NCBI RefSeq assembly: GCF_002105555.1
Contig: NZ_CP020612.1
Coordinates: 496,001-560,000, forward strand
Reading direction: 5' to 3'
Source of the DNA: Paracoccus contaminans
GTDB lineage: Bacteria > Pseudomonadota > Alphaproteobacteria > Rhodobacterales > Rhodobacteraceae
Length of the DNA stretch: 64,000 nucleotides
The number at the start of each line of letters is the position of its first letter. Position 1 is the stretch's first letter. The translations under genes and the position numbers were made by a program. The notes beneath the pieces were generated by a model. It made no database searches. It was not told the DNA's origin and worked only from the letters and a program-made list of their open reading frames with translations. Positions 8,079 to 17,926 of this stretch are shown in pieces.

Positions 8079-9305
8079 ATGGCGGTTCAGGACAGGCAGG
8101 GGGCTGCGCCTTCGACCGGCTCGGTGCTGCTGCGCCATGTTGCCGCGCAGCGTGCCCGCAGCGCGGCCCAAGAGGGGCCGAAGGGCGCAGAGCCGCCAGC
8201 GCCGGGGCCGCGCACCCCCGACCGGGCCATTGCCGGCGCCATCGCACGGGCAGCAGAGCGGATCCACGGGCTGCCGCTGTTCTTTGACCGGGTGACCATC
8301 GGTCAGGCGGTCGTCGCGGAATTCGGCGAATTGCTGCCTGAACATGCGCTGATCGCGGTCGTTCAGGGTGCGGCCGATTCGCTAGGGGCCGTTGCGATCT
8401 GTCCGGGGCTGCTGACCTCGCTGATCGAAATGCAGGCCCTGGGGCGCATATCCCCCCGCCCTGCGGCACCGCGCCGGCCCACCCGGACCGATGCGGCCAT
8501 CTGCACCGATTTCGTGAACGCCTGCCTTGCCGAGATCGGCGCCGAGCTTGTCCTCCATCCCGGATTCGATGGGATGGAGGGCTATTGCTATGCCAGCTTT
8601 CTGGACGACCCGCGCCCCTTGGCGCTGATGCTCGAGGATGTCGGCTATCGCCTTGTCACCGTGGCGCTGCGGGCCGGCTCGGCGGGACAGCGCGACGGCC
8701 GGATGATCTTTCTGATGCCCGCTGCCGCAGCGCGCCCCGCAGCGGCGATCACCGCACCCGCGGGGCATGATCAGGCACCCCCGCCCGCCGGCGAAGGCAT
8801 GGGCCTGCTTGCCGAGGCCATGCAGAACGTGCCGATCGAGCTGAGCGGAATCCTGTGCCGCCGCCAGATCACGCTTGGCGAATTGCAGGCCTTGGCGCCG
8901 GGCGACAGCATCGCGCTCCCCCCCGGCGCATTGGATGGGGCCACGCTGGAAACGGCAACAGGGCAGACGCTGTTCAGGGGCCGCCTTGGCGTGCTTGCCG
9001 GGCGCCATGCCCTGCGCATCAGCGCCCATCAGGCCCAATCCGGCGATGACAAGGCGGCGGATGGACCGCCTGGTGATCCGGCGGTGGCATCCGGCGCGGC
9101 GGCGGCGGCGGCCGTGCCCCCTGCTGCGCAGCCCCGGACAGGCGCCTGGCCGAACGACGAACCGGGCGCCCCTGCCCCCCTGCCCGAGCCGGGGGCGGCT
9201 TTCGAGGAGCCAGCCCGCAACCCGGCGGCGGCAGTGTCCGGCGCATTGGGTGAAGCGATGGCAGCCACCCCCGAACGACCGCCCGTGGCCATGCCGGGCA
9301 GGTGA
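8079..9305 (+). CDS. FliM/FliN-family (SpoA domain) flagellar motor-switch-like protein
   Basis: A 408-aa protein whose middle part resembles flagellar C-ring proteins. Residues about 245-315 form a SpoA/FliN domain (VPIELSGILCRRQITLGEL, ALAPGDSIALPPGAL, RLGVLAGRHALRI). The preceding 150 residues resemble the FliM middle domain, and the last 90 are Pro/Ala-rich and probably disordered. FliM/FliN proteins bind CheY-P and set the direction of flagellar rotation. No other flagellar gene is in the window, so this is an orphan or distant part of the motility set. The ATG at 8079 has only a weak purine-rich box. Family assignment is good; a working role in motility is inference. Confidence 0.72.
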   Translation: MAVQDRQGAAPSTGSVLLRHVAAQRARSAAQEGPKGAEPPAPGPRTPDRAIAGAIARAAERIHGLPLFFDRVTIGQAVVAEFGELLPEHALIAVVQGAADSLGAVAICPGLLTSLIEMQALGRISPRPAAPRRPTRTDAAICTDFVNACLAEIGAELVLHPGFDGMEGYCYASFLDDPRPLALMLEDVGYRLVTVALRAGSAGQRDGRMIFLMPAAAARPAAAITAPAGHDQAPPPAGEGMGLLAEAMQNVPIELSGILCRRQITLGELQALAPGDSIALPPGALDGATLETATGQTLFRGRLGVLAGRHALRISAHQAQSGDDKAADGPPGDPAVASGAAAAAAVPPAAQPRTGAWPNDEPGAPAPLPEPGAAFEEPARNPAAAVSGALGEAMAATPERPPVAMPGR

Positions 9306-10128
9306 ACCGCAGACACGTGTTCGGCTCTGCCGTCGCGGAGGGATCATTCCGGCACGGCCAAGGAGGGCGCCTGATCAAGGACAGAACCGGCGCGGGTCTG
9401 TTCTGCCAAGGCCGTGTCTTGCCAAGCCCCGGCCCACGCAAGGCGCCGCCTTGCAAGCACACGGCAGGGGCCTGTGCGGCAGAGCGCGCAGGACCATACC
9501 CGCTGCATCGCCCATCCCTATTGTCCATGGCCATTGCCTCTGATCGATGCCCTTGCTTGTCGCGCGGAACGCCGCTCACAAGCGGCTCTTCGCACCCTGA
9601 CGGATTGGCGGTGCGCGCACCCGGCCGCAGCTCTGCGCAAGCGCATGGCCGATCCGGCCCCGGTTCTGCCGCGCCCCCGGGCGGCGCCGTCGCTGCACCG
9701 CCGGGGGTTGGCCCGGCTGGGCGGCAGTTGGCGGGGGTATCACCGGGCCAAGCGGCCGGATCATGCACATCATGCGCCCCTTCATTCTCCCGCTCCTCTC
9801 CCCCAAAGGGCAAGGCGCCCGGAGGATGCACCCTCTATCGCAGGCGGCTCGGCGGCCCGATGGAACGCCGGCGATGCCGGCCGCGGCCCCGCAGAGCCGG
9901 ATTGGCTGCCGGCATCCAGCCGCCTTGTGCGCCTGCCACCGCAGCAGGCCTGCCGGGCAAGCGACTTGCGCGCGGCCCGGACGGGATCGGATTGATCGGG
10001 GCGGGCATCGGAGGCTACAACGGCGTCCGGCCGCGGCCTGGCCTGACATGCAGCCGCCCCGCAGCCTTGTCGCAGGGCAGAGCGCAATCACCTGGTCGTC
10101 CGACCGGACGGGAAAGACCGGCAACGTC
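9306..10128. other. Intergenic stretch without a convincing gene
   Basis: Some 820 bp between the FliM-like gene and the Rrf2 regulator. All long frames are Arg/Pro/Ala-rich shadows with no family resemblance. A small hairpin (GCAAGGCGCCGCCTTGC, near 9439-9456) may end the upstream transcript but lacks a T-run. Confidence 0.4.
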
Positions 10129-10599
10129 ATGATCACGCAGAAGATGAAATACGCGCTCAAGGCCCTGCTGGTTCTCGGCGACCAGCAGCGGGCCGGCGCC
10201 GGGCCGTTGCGGATCGAAACCATCGCCCAGCGCGCCGGGGTGCCCAAGCGGTTTCTGGAACATATCCTGCTGGATATCCGCGACACGGGGATCGTCGCCT
10301 CGACCCGCGGGCGCAGCGGGGGCTATGCGCTGGCGCGAGATCCGCGGCAGGTGTCCATCCCCGAACTGCTGCGGCTGATCGACGGGCCGATCGCGCCCCT
10401 GCCCTGCCTGTCGCGCACGGCCTATCAGCGCTGCGAAGACTGCACAGACGAGGCAAGCTGCCGCATCCGCCAGGTCTTTTCGGGGATCTTCGCCAATTAC
10501 CTGCTGCTGATCGAATCACTGACGCTGGACGACCTGCTGCGCAGCGGCAAGGCCGCGGGCGCGATCCTGCCCGCGCCCGAAGCGGCCCCCCTGCCCTAG
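10129..10599 (+). CDS. Rrf2-family transcriptional regulator (candidate sulfur regulator)
   Basis: A 156-aa DNA-binding protein of the Rrf2/IscR/CymR family. The winged helix spans about residues 1-75 (MKYALKALLVLGDQ, IAQRAGVPKRFLEHILLDIR, GRSGGYALARDP). A cysteine-rich stretch follows (PCLSRTAYQRCEDCTDEASC) with Cys spacings 9, 3 and 6. In family members such cysteines hold an Fe-S cluster or sense redox/sulfur state. It sits 128 bp upstream of the sulfate transport operon on the same strand, so control of sulfate uptake is the simplest reading (inference). The start chosen gives the conserved MITQKMKYALKAL N-terminus; a longer frame upstream is non-conserved. Confidence 0.88.
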   Translation: MITQKMKYALKALLVLGDQQRAGAGPLRIETIAQRAGVPKRFLEHILLDIRDTGIVASTRGRSGGYALARDPRQVSIPELLRLIDGPIAPLPCLSRTAYQRCEDCTDEASCRIRQVFSGIFANYLLLIESLTLDDLLRSGKAAGAILPAPEAAPLP

Positions 10600-10691
10600 C
10601 CCATTGTCCTGCAAAATCCGTGGCTCCCGCGCCTGCTGCAAGGCGCGACGCCGGGGGCTTGAAAAACACGACCATCTGTGTCGAGATAAAT

Positions 10692-10714
10692 GGCGAAGGC
10701 ATCCTGCCTTCGTC
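10692..10714 (+). promoter_or_regulatory. Hairpin just upstream of the sulfate-binding gene
   Basis: GGCGAAGGC, a five-base loop and GCCTTCGTC form a nine-position stem ending only 12 bp before the ATG at 10727 and touching the GGAG box. Upstream, TTGAAA with an AGATAAAT element about 18 bp later looks like the promoter, and ACAC-N8-GTGT lies between them as a possible operator. The hairpin could affect mRNA stability or ribosome access. Confidence 0.4.
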
Positions 10715-10726
10715 ATGGAGATCGAG

Positions 10727-11749
10727 ATGACCGCTCATGTCCCATCATCGGCTTTGTTCCCGCGGCTGCATTCCTGGGGAATGACGGCGCTTGTCGCAGG
10801 GATGCTGGCCTTGCCGCAGACCGGCGCCGCCGCTGATCTGCTCAATGTCAGCTATGACCCGACGCGCGAGCTTTACCGGGACGTGAACACCGCCTTTGCC
10901 AAGGCCTGGACCGATGCGGGCCATCCCGCCCCTACGATCGAGACGAGCCACGGCGGATCGGGCGCGCAGGCCCGCGCGGTGATCGAGGGGCTGGATGCGC
11001 AGGTGGTCACGCTGGCGCTGGGCGGCGACATCGACCGCATCGCCGCCGCCGGCAAGCTGCCCGCCGACTGGCAATCCAAGCGGCCCCACAATGCCTCGCC
11101 CTATACCTCGACCATCGTGTTCCTGGTGCACAAGGGCAACCCCAAGGGGATCAGGGACTGGGGCGACCTGATCGGCGAGGGCGTCGAGGTCATCACCCCT
11201 AACCCGAAATCATCGGGCGGGGCGCGCTGGAACTATCTGGCGGCCTGGGCCTGGGCCGAAAAGAACGGCCAGGACCCAAGGGACTTTGTCGGCAAGCTGT
11301 ACCAGCATGTCCCGGTGCTGGATTCCGGCGCGCGGGGCGCCACCACCACCTTTGCCCAGCGCGGGATCGGCGACGTGCTGCTGGCCTGGGAAAACGAGGC
11401 CTATCTGGCGCTCGAGGAGATGGGCAAGGACCAGTTCGACATCGTCGTGCCCTCGGTCAGCATCCTGGCCGAGCCGCCGGTTGCCGTGGTCGAGGCCAAC
11501 ATCAAAAACGATGAACAGCGCCAGCTGGCCGAAGGCTATCTGGACTTTTTGTATTCGCCCCAGGGACAGGCGCTGGCCTACAAGCATTTCTACCGCGCCT
11601 GGGATGCCTCGGCCGCCGCGCCCGAGGATGTGGCCCGCTTCCCCAAGCTGGATCTGGTGGACATCGCCCATTTCGGCGGCTGGTCCAAGGCCCAGGCCGA
11701 GCATTTCGGCGACGGCGGCATCTTCGACCAGATCTACGTCCCCAAGTGA
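10727..11749 (+). CDS. Sulfate/thiosulfate ABC transporter, periplasmic binding protein
   Basis: A 340-aa binding protein of the Sbp/CysP family that captures sulfate or thiosulfate in the periplasm. A signal peptide covers about residues 1-35 (GMTALVAGMLALPQTGAAAD). Conserved ligand-site blocks are present: LLNVSYDPTRELYRDVN, ETSHGGSGAQARAVI, VVTLALGGDIDRIA and VITPNPKSSGGARWNYLAAW. The start at 10727 has GGAG six bases upstream; an ATG 12 bp earlier is possible. It is the first of four co-directional transport genes, seven bases before cysT. Sbp and CysP cannot be told apart here. Confidence 0.93.
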   Translation: MTAHVPSSALFPRLHSWGMTALVAGMLALPQTGAAADLLNVSYDPTRELYRDVNTAFAKAWTDAGHPAPTIETSHGGSGAQARAVIEGLDAQVVTLALGGDIDRIAAAGKLPADWQSKRPHNASPYTSTIVFLVHKGNPKGIRDWGDLIGEGVEVITPNPKSSGGARWNYLAAWAWAEKNGQDPRDFVGKLYQHVPVLDSGARGATTTFAQRGIGDVLLAWENEAYLALEEMGKDQFDIVVPSVSILAEPPVAVVEANIKNDEQRQLAEGYLDFLYSPQGQALAYKHFYRAWDASAAAPEDVARFPKLDLVDIAHFGGWSKAQAEHFGDGGIFDQIYVPK

Positions 11750-11756
11750 GGCAAGG

Positions 11757-12596
11757 ATGAGCCTGCGCCCCTTCATCCGGCGATCACCCATGCCCGGCCT
11801 GGGGCTGAGCATGGGGATCACGCTCACCATGGTGTCGCTGGTCGTGCTGCTGCCGATCGGGGCGCTGATGATGCGCGGGATCGCTTACGGCCCGGCCAAT
11901 CTGTGGGCGGTCATCGATCGCCCGCGGGTCTGGGCGGCGCTGCTGCTGTCGTTCCGCCTGGCGCTGCTGGCGGCGCTGTTCAACCTGCTGTTCGGGGGGC
12001 TGCTGGCCTGGGTGCTGGCGCGCTATCGCTTTCCCGGACGGCGCATCCTGGACGCGGCGGTTGACCTGCCCTTTGCGCTGCCGACGGCGGTGGCGGGGAT
12101 CGCGCTGACCGCGCTGTATGTCCCCAAGGGGGTGCTGGGCGGGCTGGCCGCCGGGATCGGCTGGAAGATCGCCTATACCCAGTGGGGCATCTTCATCGCC
12201 CTGGTCTTTGTCGGGCTGCCCTTCGTCACCCGCACGCTCCAGCCCGTGATCGAGGAGATCGACCGCGAGGTCGAGGAGGCATCGGCCACGCTGGGCGCCA
12301 GCCGCGCCCATACGCTGCGCCGGGTGATCCTGCCCATGCTGGCCCCGGCGGCGCTGACCGGATTTGCGCTGGCGCTGGCGCGGGCGGTCGGCGAATACGG
12401 CAGCGTCATCTTCATCGCCGGCAACCTGCCGATGAAGACCGAGATCGCCCCCCTGCTGATCGTCATCCAGCTGGAGGAATTCAATTACGATGCCGCGGCC
12501 GCCATCGGCATTGCGATGCTGGTGATCAGCTTTGCCATGCTGCTGGCGATCAACCTGATCCAGATATGGAGCAGACGGAGAATCGGCGATGTCTGA
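11757..12596 (+). CDS. cysT: Sulfate ABC transporter permease CysT (CysU)
   Basis: A 279-aa inner-membrane permease, half of the sulfate/thiosulfate channel, with about six hydrophobic segments. The EAA loop that docks on the ATPase is EEASATLGASRAHTLRRVIL. ARAVGEYGSVIFIAGNLP is the CysT signature. The ATG at 11757 follows AAGG by a few bases. It overlaps cysW by 8 bp, so the two permeases are made together. Confidence 0.93.
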   Translation: MSLRPFIRRSPMPGLGLSMGITLTMVSLVVLLPIGALMMRGIAYGPANLWAVIDRPRVWAALLLSFRLALLAALFNLLFGGLLAWVLARYRFPGRRILDAAVDLPFALPTAVAGIALTALYVPKGVLGGLAAGIGWKIAYTQWGIFIALVFVGLPFVTRTLQPVIEEIDREVEEASATLGASRAHTLRRVILPMLAPAALTGFALALARAVGEYGSVIFIAGNLPMKTEIAPLLIVIQLEEFNYDAAAAIGIAMLVISFAMLLAINLIQIWSRRRIGDV

Positions 12597-13452
12597 CGCG
12601 GCCCCCGCCCGTTTCCGCCCGCCCGCGACCGAACCGCCATGGGTCCGCATCCTGTTGATCGCGCTGGCTGCGGCCGGGATGGCGCTGATGGTCGGCGCCC
12701 CCCTGGCCATCGTCTTTGCCGAGGCGCTGGCCGAGGGCGCAGGGGCGGCGCTTGCCGCGCTGAGGCACCGCGACGCGCTGTCGGCGATCGCGCTGACGCT
12801 GACGATCACGGCGATCGCGGTGCCGCTGAATGCCGTCTTCGGTATCGCGGCGGCCTGGTTCGTCACCCGCTTCGATTTCCGCGGCAAGGCGCTGCTGGTC
12901 ACGCTGATCGATTTGCCCTTCTCGGTCTCGCCAGTGGTGGCGGGGCTGTGCATCGTGCTGCTGTTCGGCGCCAATTCGACGGTCGGCGGATGGCTGGTCG
13001 CGCATGGCCTGCCGATCGTCTTTGCGGTGCCCGGCATCGTGCTGGCGACGATGTTCGTGACCTTTCCCTTCGTCGCGCGCGAGCTGATCCCGGTGATGAT
13101 CGAGCAGGGCCGCGCCGAGGAGGAGGCGGCGCTGACGCTGGGGGCATCGGGCTGGCGCGTGCTGCGCAGCGTGACGCTGCCCAATATCCGCTGGGCGCTG
13201 CTTTACGGCGTGCTGCTCTCCACCGCCCGCGCCATGGGCGAATTCGGCGCCGTCGCCGTGGTGTCGGGCAAGATCCGCGGCAAGACGGCGACCATGCCGA
13301 TCACCATCGAGATGATGTACAACGAATACCTGTCGGTCGCGGCGTTTTCGCTGGCGGCGCTGCTGGCGCTGCTGGCGCTGCTGACGCTGCTGTTCAAGAC
13401 CGCGCTGGAAATGCGCCATGCCGACCAGCTTTCCTCGACCCGCCGCCATTGA
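12589..13452 (+). CDS. cysW: Sulfate ABC transporter permease CysW
   Basis: The second sulfate permease, 287 aa. It has [20 protein letters not shown], the EAA loop [20 protein letters not shown], and [19 protein letters not shown], the CysW counterpart of the CysT block. It overlaps cysT by 8 bp, and the cysA GTG begins 13 bp after it. Substrate selectivity comes from the binding protein. Confidence 0.93.
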   Translation: MSDAAPARFRPPATEPPWVRILLIALAAAGMALMVGAPLAIVFAEALAEGAGAALAALRHRDALSAIALTLTITAIAVPLNAVFGIAAAWFVTRFDFRGKALLVTLIDLPFSVSPVVAGLCIVLLFGANSTVGGWLVAHGLPIVFAVPGIVLATMFVTFPFVARELIPVMIEQGRAEEEAALTLGASGWRVLRSVTLPNIRWALLYGVLLSTARAMGEFGAVAVVSGKIRGKTATMPITIEMMYNEYLSVAAFSLAALLALLALLTLLFKTALEMRHADQLSSTRRH

Positions 13453-13465
13453 AAGGGCAGCCCCC

Positions 13466-14185
13466 GTGCAGATCGAAATCGACCGCATCACCAAGCTGTT
13501 CGGCGCGACCGCGGCGCTGCATCCGGTGTCGCTGACGATCCCCTCGGGGGCGCTGGTATCGCTGCTGGGGCCGTCGGGCTCGGGCAAGACGACGCTGCTG
13601 CGCATCCTGGGCGGCCTTGAATATCCCAGCGGCGGGCGGGTGCTGTTCGACGGCCGGGACGCGACCGCCCTGACGGTGCAGGAACGGCGGGCGGGGTTCG
13701 TCTTTCAGTCCTATGCGCTGTTCCGCCACATGACCGTGGCGCGCAACATCGCCTATGGGCTTGAGGCGCGCCCCCGCGCCCTGCGCCCGCCGCGGGCCGA
13801 GATCGAGCGGCGGGTGGCCCGGCTGCTGGATCTTATCCAGTTGCCCGACATCGGCGCCCGCTATCCCTCGCAGCTGTCGGGCGGCCAGCGCCAGCGCGTC
13901 GCGCTGGCCCGCGCGCTGGCGATCGAGCCGCGGATGCTGCTGCTGGACGAGCCGTTCGGCGCGCTGGACGCACGGGTGCGCAAGGAACTGCGCCAGGGCC
14001 TGCGCGACATTCACGATAAAACCGGGCTGACCACCGTCTTTGTCACCCATGACCAGCATGAGGCGATGGAGCTGGCCGATCTGGTCGTCATCATGTCAAT
14101 GGGCCGGATCGAACAGATCGGCCGGCCGCAGGATATCCTGGAACGCCCGGCGACATCTTTCGTGCGCGCCTTCATCGAAATATGA
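13466..14185 (+). CDS. cysA: Sulfate ABC transporter ATP-binding protein CysA (short form)
   Basis: A 239-aa ABC ATPase powering the sulfate importer. Walker A is GPSGSGKTT, the signature is [17 protein letters not shown], Walker B is [13 protein letters not shown] and the H-loop is [14 protein letters not shown]. Typical CysA has about 350 residues, with a C-terminal regulatory TOBE region. This protein stops right after [14 protein letters not shown], the end of the nucleotide-binding domain, so the regulatory part is absent. The start is GTG at 13466, giving [13 protein letters not shown]; a longer frame into cysW adds nothing conserved. The stop is clean, with no sign of a downstream TOBE remnant. 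Confidence 0.92.
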   Translation: MQIEIDRITKLFGATAALHPVSLTIPSGALVSLLGPSGSGKTTLLRILGGLEYPSGGRVLFDGRDATALTVQERRAGFVFQSYALFRHMTVARNIAYGLEARPRALRPPRAEIERRVARLLDLIQLPDIGARYPSQLSGGQRQRVALARALAIEPRMLLLDEPFGALDARVRKELRQGLRDIHDKTGLTTVFVTHDQHEAMELADLVVIMSMGRIEQIGRPQDILERPATSFVRAFIEI

Positions 14186-14205
14186 CCCGCGGCGGGAGCC
14201 ATCCC

Positions 14206-14236
14206 CTGACATTGCGGCGGTAGCAGTGCCTATCTG
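14206..14236 (+). promoter_or_regulatory. MerR/CueR-type promoter of copA
   Basis: CTGACA (14206-14211) and TATCTG (14231-14236) are separated by 19 bp, the over-long spacer typical of promoters driven by MerR-family metal sensors. The spacer contains a partial dyad (CATTGC-N7-GCAGTG). The copA start is 38 bp downstream. No MerR-family gene lies in the window. Confidence 0.55.
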
Positions 14237-14273
14237 TTCGGGACGGATGCCGGAATGCCAGGGGAAAACCGCC

Positions 14274-16817
14274 ATGAACGCCCATGCCGACCCATCCATC
14301 ACCGATCCGCAGTCGGCTGGCAGGATCACCCTGCCGGTCGAGGGGATGACCTGCGCCTCATGCGTGGGCCGCGTGGAACGGGCGCTGAGGGGGGTGCCGG
14401 GCGTTGCCTCGGCCGCCGTCAACCTTGCGACCGAACGGGCCGACCTGCGCCTGAACGCACCGGTCCCGCGCGCGGCGCTGGTCGCCGCAGTCGAAAAGGC
14501 GGGCTATGGCGTGCCCGCCGCTGCGGCCGCAAGCGTCGATCTGGCCATCGAGGGGATGACCTGCGCCTCATGCGTGGGGCGGGTGGAACGGGCCCTGAAG
14601 GCCGTGCCGGGCGTCGCCGCCGCAGCCGTGAACCTGGCGACGGAGCGTGCCCGCGTGCAGGGCACGGCCGATCCGCAGGCCCTGGCAGCGGCGGTGGCGG
14701 GCGCCGGCTATCAGGTGCGGGTGATCGCGCCTGCGGGTACAGCGCCGCAGGCGACCGCCGGCGCCGATGAGGCCGCCGCCGCCCGGCGCGAGGCCGAGCG
14801 CCTGTCCCTGCGGCGCGATCTGATCCTGGCCGCGGTGCTGACGCTGCCGGTCTTCGTGCTGGAAATGGGCGGCCACATGATCGGCGGCTTTCATGCGCTG
14901 GTCGGGCGCACCATCGGGATGCAGGCCAGCTGGTATCTGCAATGCCTGCTGACGCTGGCGATCCTGGCCGGTCCGGGGCAGCGGTTCTATCGCAAGGGCA
15001 TCCCGGCGCTGCTGCGGGGGGCGCCCGACATGAACAGCCTTGTGGCGGTCGGCACGCTGGCGGCCTTCGGCTATTCGGCGGTGGCTACCTTTGCGCCGCA
15101 GCTGCTGCCCGCAGGCACCGTTCATGTCTATTACGAGGCCGCGGCGGTGATCGTCACGCTGATCCTGCTGGGCCGCTTTCTCGAGGCACGGGCGCGCGGG
15201 CGCACCTCGCAGGCGATAACCCGGCTGGTCGGCCTGCAGCCGCGCACCGCGCGCCTGCGCCGCGCCGGCACCGCGCCGGCCGAGATCGCGGCGGCCGACG
15301 TGGCCCCCGGCGATGTGATCGAGGTGCGCCCCGGCGAGCGCATCCCCGTCGATGGTCAGGTGGTCGAGGGCGAAAGCTGGGTGGACGAATCGATGATCAC
15401 CGGCGAGCCGGTCCCGGTGGAAAAGCGCCCCGGCGCGCCCGTCACCGGCGGCACGATCAACCAGCGCGGCGCGCTGGCGCTGCGGGCCACCGCCGTCGGG
15501 GGGGATACGGTGCTGGCCCAGATCATCCGCATGGTCGAAGAGGCGCAGGGCTCCAAGCTGCCGATCCAGGCGCTGGTGGACCGGGTGACGATGTGGTTCG
15601 TCCCCGCGGTGATGGCGGCGGCGGCGCTGACCTTTGCGGCCTGGCTCCTGTTCGGCCCCGATCCGGCGCTGACCTTTGCGCTGGTCAATGCCGTCGCCGT
15701 GCTGATCGTGGCCTGCCCCTGCGCGATGGGGCTGGCGACCCCTACCTCGATCATGGTCGGGACGGGCCGGGGGGCCGAGCTCGGCATCCTGTTCCGCCGG
15801 GGCGAGGCGCTGCAACTGCTGCGCGACACGCGCATCGTCGCGCTGGACAAGACCGGCACCCTGACGCGGGGGCGACCGGCGCTGACCGATCTTGAACTGG
15901 CGCCCGGCTTTGATCGCGGGGGGGTGCTGGCCCTGATCGCCGCCGTCGAGGCGCGGTCCGAACACCCGATCGCCCGCGCCATCGCTGCCGCGGCCGAGGG
16001 CGAGGGGCTGGCATTGCCGCCGGTCAGCGACTTTGCCGCGGCTGTCGGCCTGGGGGTGCGGGCGCGGGCGGACGGGCAATGGGTCGAGATCGGCGCCGAC
16101 CGCTTCATGGCGCAGCTGGGCCATGACGTGTCGGGCTTTGCGGCCGTTGCGCAGCGTCTGGGCGATGAGGGCAAGACGCCCCTTTACGCCGCGATCGGCG
16201 GCCGGCTGGCCGCCATCATCGCCGTTGCCGACCCGATCAAGGACAGCACGCCCGCCGCCATCGCGGCGCTGCATGCCCAGGGGCTGAAGGTCGCGATGAT
16301 CACCGGCGACAACCGCCGCACCGCCGAGGCAATCGCCCGCAGGCTGGGCATCGACGATGTCGTGGCCGAGGTTCTGCCCGAGGGCAAGGTCGCGGCGGTG
16401 CGCCGTCTCAAGGCCGCGCATGGCACGCTGGCCTATGTCGGCGACGGCATCAACGATGCCCCGGCGCTGGCCGAAGGCGATGTAGGGCTGGCGATCGGCA
16501 CGGGAACGGATGTCGCGATCGAGGCGGCGGATGTGGTGCTGATGTCGGGCAGCCTTGCCGGGGTGCCGAACGCCATCGCCCTGTCGCGCGCAACGATCGG
16601 CAATATCCGGCAGAACCTGTTCTGGGCCTTTGCCTACAACACCGCGCTGATCCCGCTGGCGGCGGGGCTGCTGTATCCCGCGCGCGGGATCCTGCTCTCA
16701 CCGATGGTCGCCGCAGGGGCGATGGCGCTGTCCTCGGTATTCGTGCTGGGCAATGCGCTGCGGCTGCGCGGGTTTGTTCCCCCCACCCTGCCGGCCCGCA
16801 GCCCGGCCGCAGGCTGA
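14274..16817 (+). CDS. copA: Copper-exporting P1B-type ATPase CopA
   Basis: An 847-aa membrane pump that exports Cu(I) using ATP. Two N-terminal metal-binding HMA domains each carry [15 protein letters not shown] (Cys pairs at residues 27/30 and 97/100), an exact 15-residue repeat. The membrane copper site is [11 protein letters not shown] (about residue 480). Other hallmarks are TGEPVPVEK (actuator domain), [11 protein letters not shown] (phosphorylated Asp near 524), SEHPIA and [10 protein letters not shown] (near 722). Start at 14274 follows an AGGGGAAAA box. It is separated from cysA by 88 bp holding its own MerR-type promoter, so it is a monocistronic copper response gene rather than part of the sulfate operon. 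Confidence 0.95.
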   Translation: MNAHADPSITDPQSAGRITLPVEGMTCASCVGRVERALRGVPGVASAAVNLATERADLRLNAPVPRAALVAAVEKAGYGVPAAAAASVDLAIEGMTCASCVGRVERALKAVPGVAAAAVNLATERARVQGTADPQALAAAVAGAGYQVRVIAPAGTAPQATAGADEAAAARREAERLSLRRDLILAAVLTLPVFVLEMGGHMIGGFHALVGRTIGMQASWYLQCLLTLAILAGPGQRFYRKGIPALLRGAPDMNSLVAVGTLAAFGYSAVATFAPQLLPAGTVHVYYEAAAVIVTLILLGRFLEARARGRTSQAITRLVGLQPRTARLRRAGTAPAEIAAADVAPGDVIEVRPGERIPVDGQVVEGESWVDESMITGEPVPVEKRPGAPVTGGTINQRGALALRATAVGGDTVLAQIIRMVEEAQGSKLPIQALVDRVTMWFVPAVMAAAALTFAAWLLFGPDPALTFALVNAVAVLIVACPCAMGLATPTSIMVGTGRGAELGILFRRGEALQLLRDTRIVALDKTGTLTRGRPALTDLELAPGFDRGGVLALIAAVEARSEHPIARAIAAAAEGEGLALPPVSDFAAAVGLGVRARADGQWVEIGADRFMAQLGHDVSGFAAVAQRLGDEGKTPLYAAIGGRLAAIIAVADPIKDSTPAAIAALHAQGLKVAMITGDNRRTAEAIARRLGIDDVVAEVLPEGKVAAVRRLKAAHGTLAYVGDGINDAPALAEGDVGLAIGTGTDVAIEAADVVLMSGSLAGVPNAIALSRATIGNIRQNLFWAFAYNTALIPLAAGLLYPARGILLSPMVAAGAMALSSVFVLGNALRLRGFVPPTLPARSPAAG

Positions 16818-16927
16818 CGCGCGGCGCCCCCTGCCGGCAAGACAGGCGCATCGCAGGAAGGATGACGGCGGGCGCGGGCATGACGGCTGCCCACGCGCAT
16901 CGCATCCCTTTCGCCGGCGGCCCCGGA

Positions 16928-17926
16928 TCAGGCGTCGGCGGCAACGCTTGGGGCTGCGGCGGGGGCTGAAGGCTCCGCTGCCGCTTCATCCACCGCGTCA
17001 AGGGCCTGCGTCATCGCGGCATGGCCCGCCTCCCACCGCCGTGCCAGGGCGGCTGGGGTATAGTCGAAGGCCTTGGCGCCGATTTCCCATCCATCGCCCG
17101 AGGGCAGGACCTCGTGCACCATGACCGGGGGCATGTCGGCAGCCTCGACCCGCGCCCTGACATCGCGCAGCGCCCAGGCCCGTTGCGAGGCAAAGGCCAG
17201 ATCCTGCCCGCGCGAGAGCACCTGATCGAGGCTGCCCGGCGCAGCACCGGCCAGCGGCCAGGGGTCGAGCACCCAGCAGCGGGTGGCCGATGTCGGCATC
17301 GGCTCGAACAGGCGGCGGACGGGGCAGTTCTCGGAAAGTCCGCCGTCAACCAGGCGGCGCCCGTCGATGACGACGGGCGGGAACCCCAGAGGCAGCGCGG
17401 CGCTGGCCAGCACATGCTCGATCCGCAGGCCGCCATCGTGGTTGTCGAACACCGCCGGCTCGCCCGTGGTCTGGTCAAGGGCGACGATGGACAGGCGCGT
17501 GGGCGATGCGTTCAGGGCCTCGATATCCACCAGGCTGGACAGCAGCCGCGCCATCGGGGCTGTCTCGAACAGGTGATCGTCGGGGATGACCCCCGGCAAG
17601 GCGGCGAGGAAACCCGGCAGGCCGGGGCGGAACAGCGCCGGGCGCCCCACAAGCAGCGCGCGCAGCGCCGATGCCTTGCGCAGCGCCGATGCGCCGCCCA
17701 GGGCAAGACCGTCCACCGAACCTTGCCAGAACGCGGTTAGCCGCTCGACCGCCTGTTCGGGCGGCCCGCCAAGCCACAGCGCCCCGGTGATCGCCCCGAT
17801 CGAGGTGCCCGCCACATGGGCAGGCATGATGCCGCGTTCGATCAGGGCCTGCACCGCCCCTGCGTGGAACACCCCCAGCGCATTGCCGCCGCTGAAGGAC
17901 AGGACATGGTTCCACGAGGTCATCAT
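16928..17926 (-). CDS. Patatin-like phospholipase family protein
   Basis: A 332-aa predicted acyl hydrolase of the bacterial patatin family. The oxyanion-hole motif is LSFSGGNALGVFHAGAVQAL, the nucleophile elbow is GTSIGAI (Ser of GxSxG) and the catalytic Asp is in VDGGLSENCPV. These complete the Ser-Asp dyad. The start at 17926 has AGGA five bases upstream; the longer frame to 17986 adds no conserved sequence. No signal peptide is seen, so the protein is cytoplasmic or a secreted effector by another route. The last 30 residues are Ala/Pro-rich. It converges with copA and is not part of an evident operon. Confidence 0.88.
   Translation of the reverse strand: MMTSWNHVLSFSGGNALGVFHAGAVQALIERGIMPAHVAGTSIGAITGALWLGGPPEQAVERLTAFWQGSVDGLALGGASALRKASALRALLVGRPALFRPGLPGFLAALPGVIPDDHLFETAPMARLLSSLVDIEALNASPTRLSIVALDQTTGEPAVFDNHDGGLRIEHVLASAALPLGFPPVVIDGRRLVDGGLSENCPVRRLFEPMPTSATRCWVLDPWPLAGAAPGSLDQVLSRGQDLAFASQRAWALRDVRARVEAADMPPVMVHEVLPSGDGWEIGAKAFDYTPAALARRWEAGHAAMTQALDAVDEAAAEPSAPAAAPSVAADA

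Noticed and set aside
9302..10132. Long plus-strand frame between the FliM-like gene and the Rrf2 gene
   Set aside because: Low-complexity Arg/Pro/Ala translation, no ribosome site, interrupted by nothing only because of GC content.
14568..16421. 617-codon minus-strand frame opposite copA
   Set aside because: Shadow of copA; His/Arg/Gly-rich with no domain.
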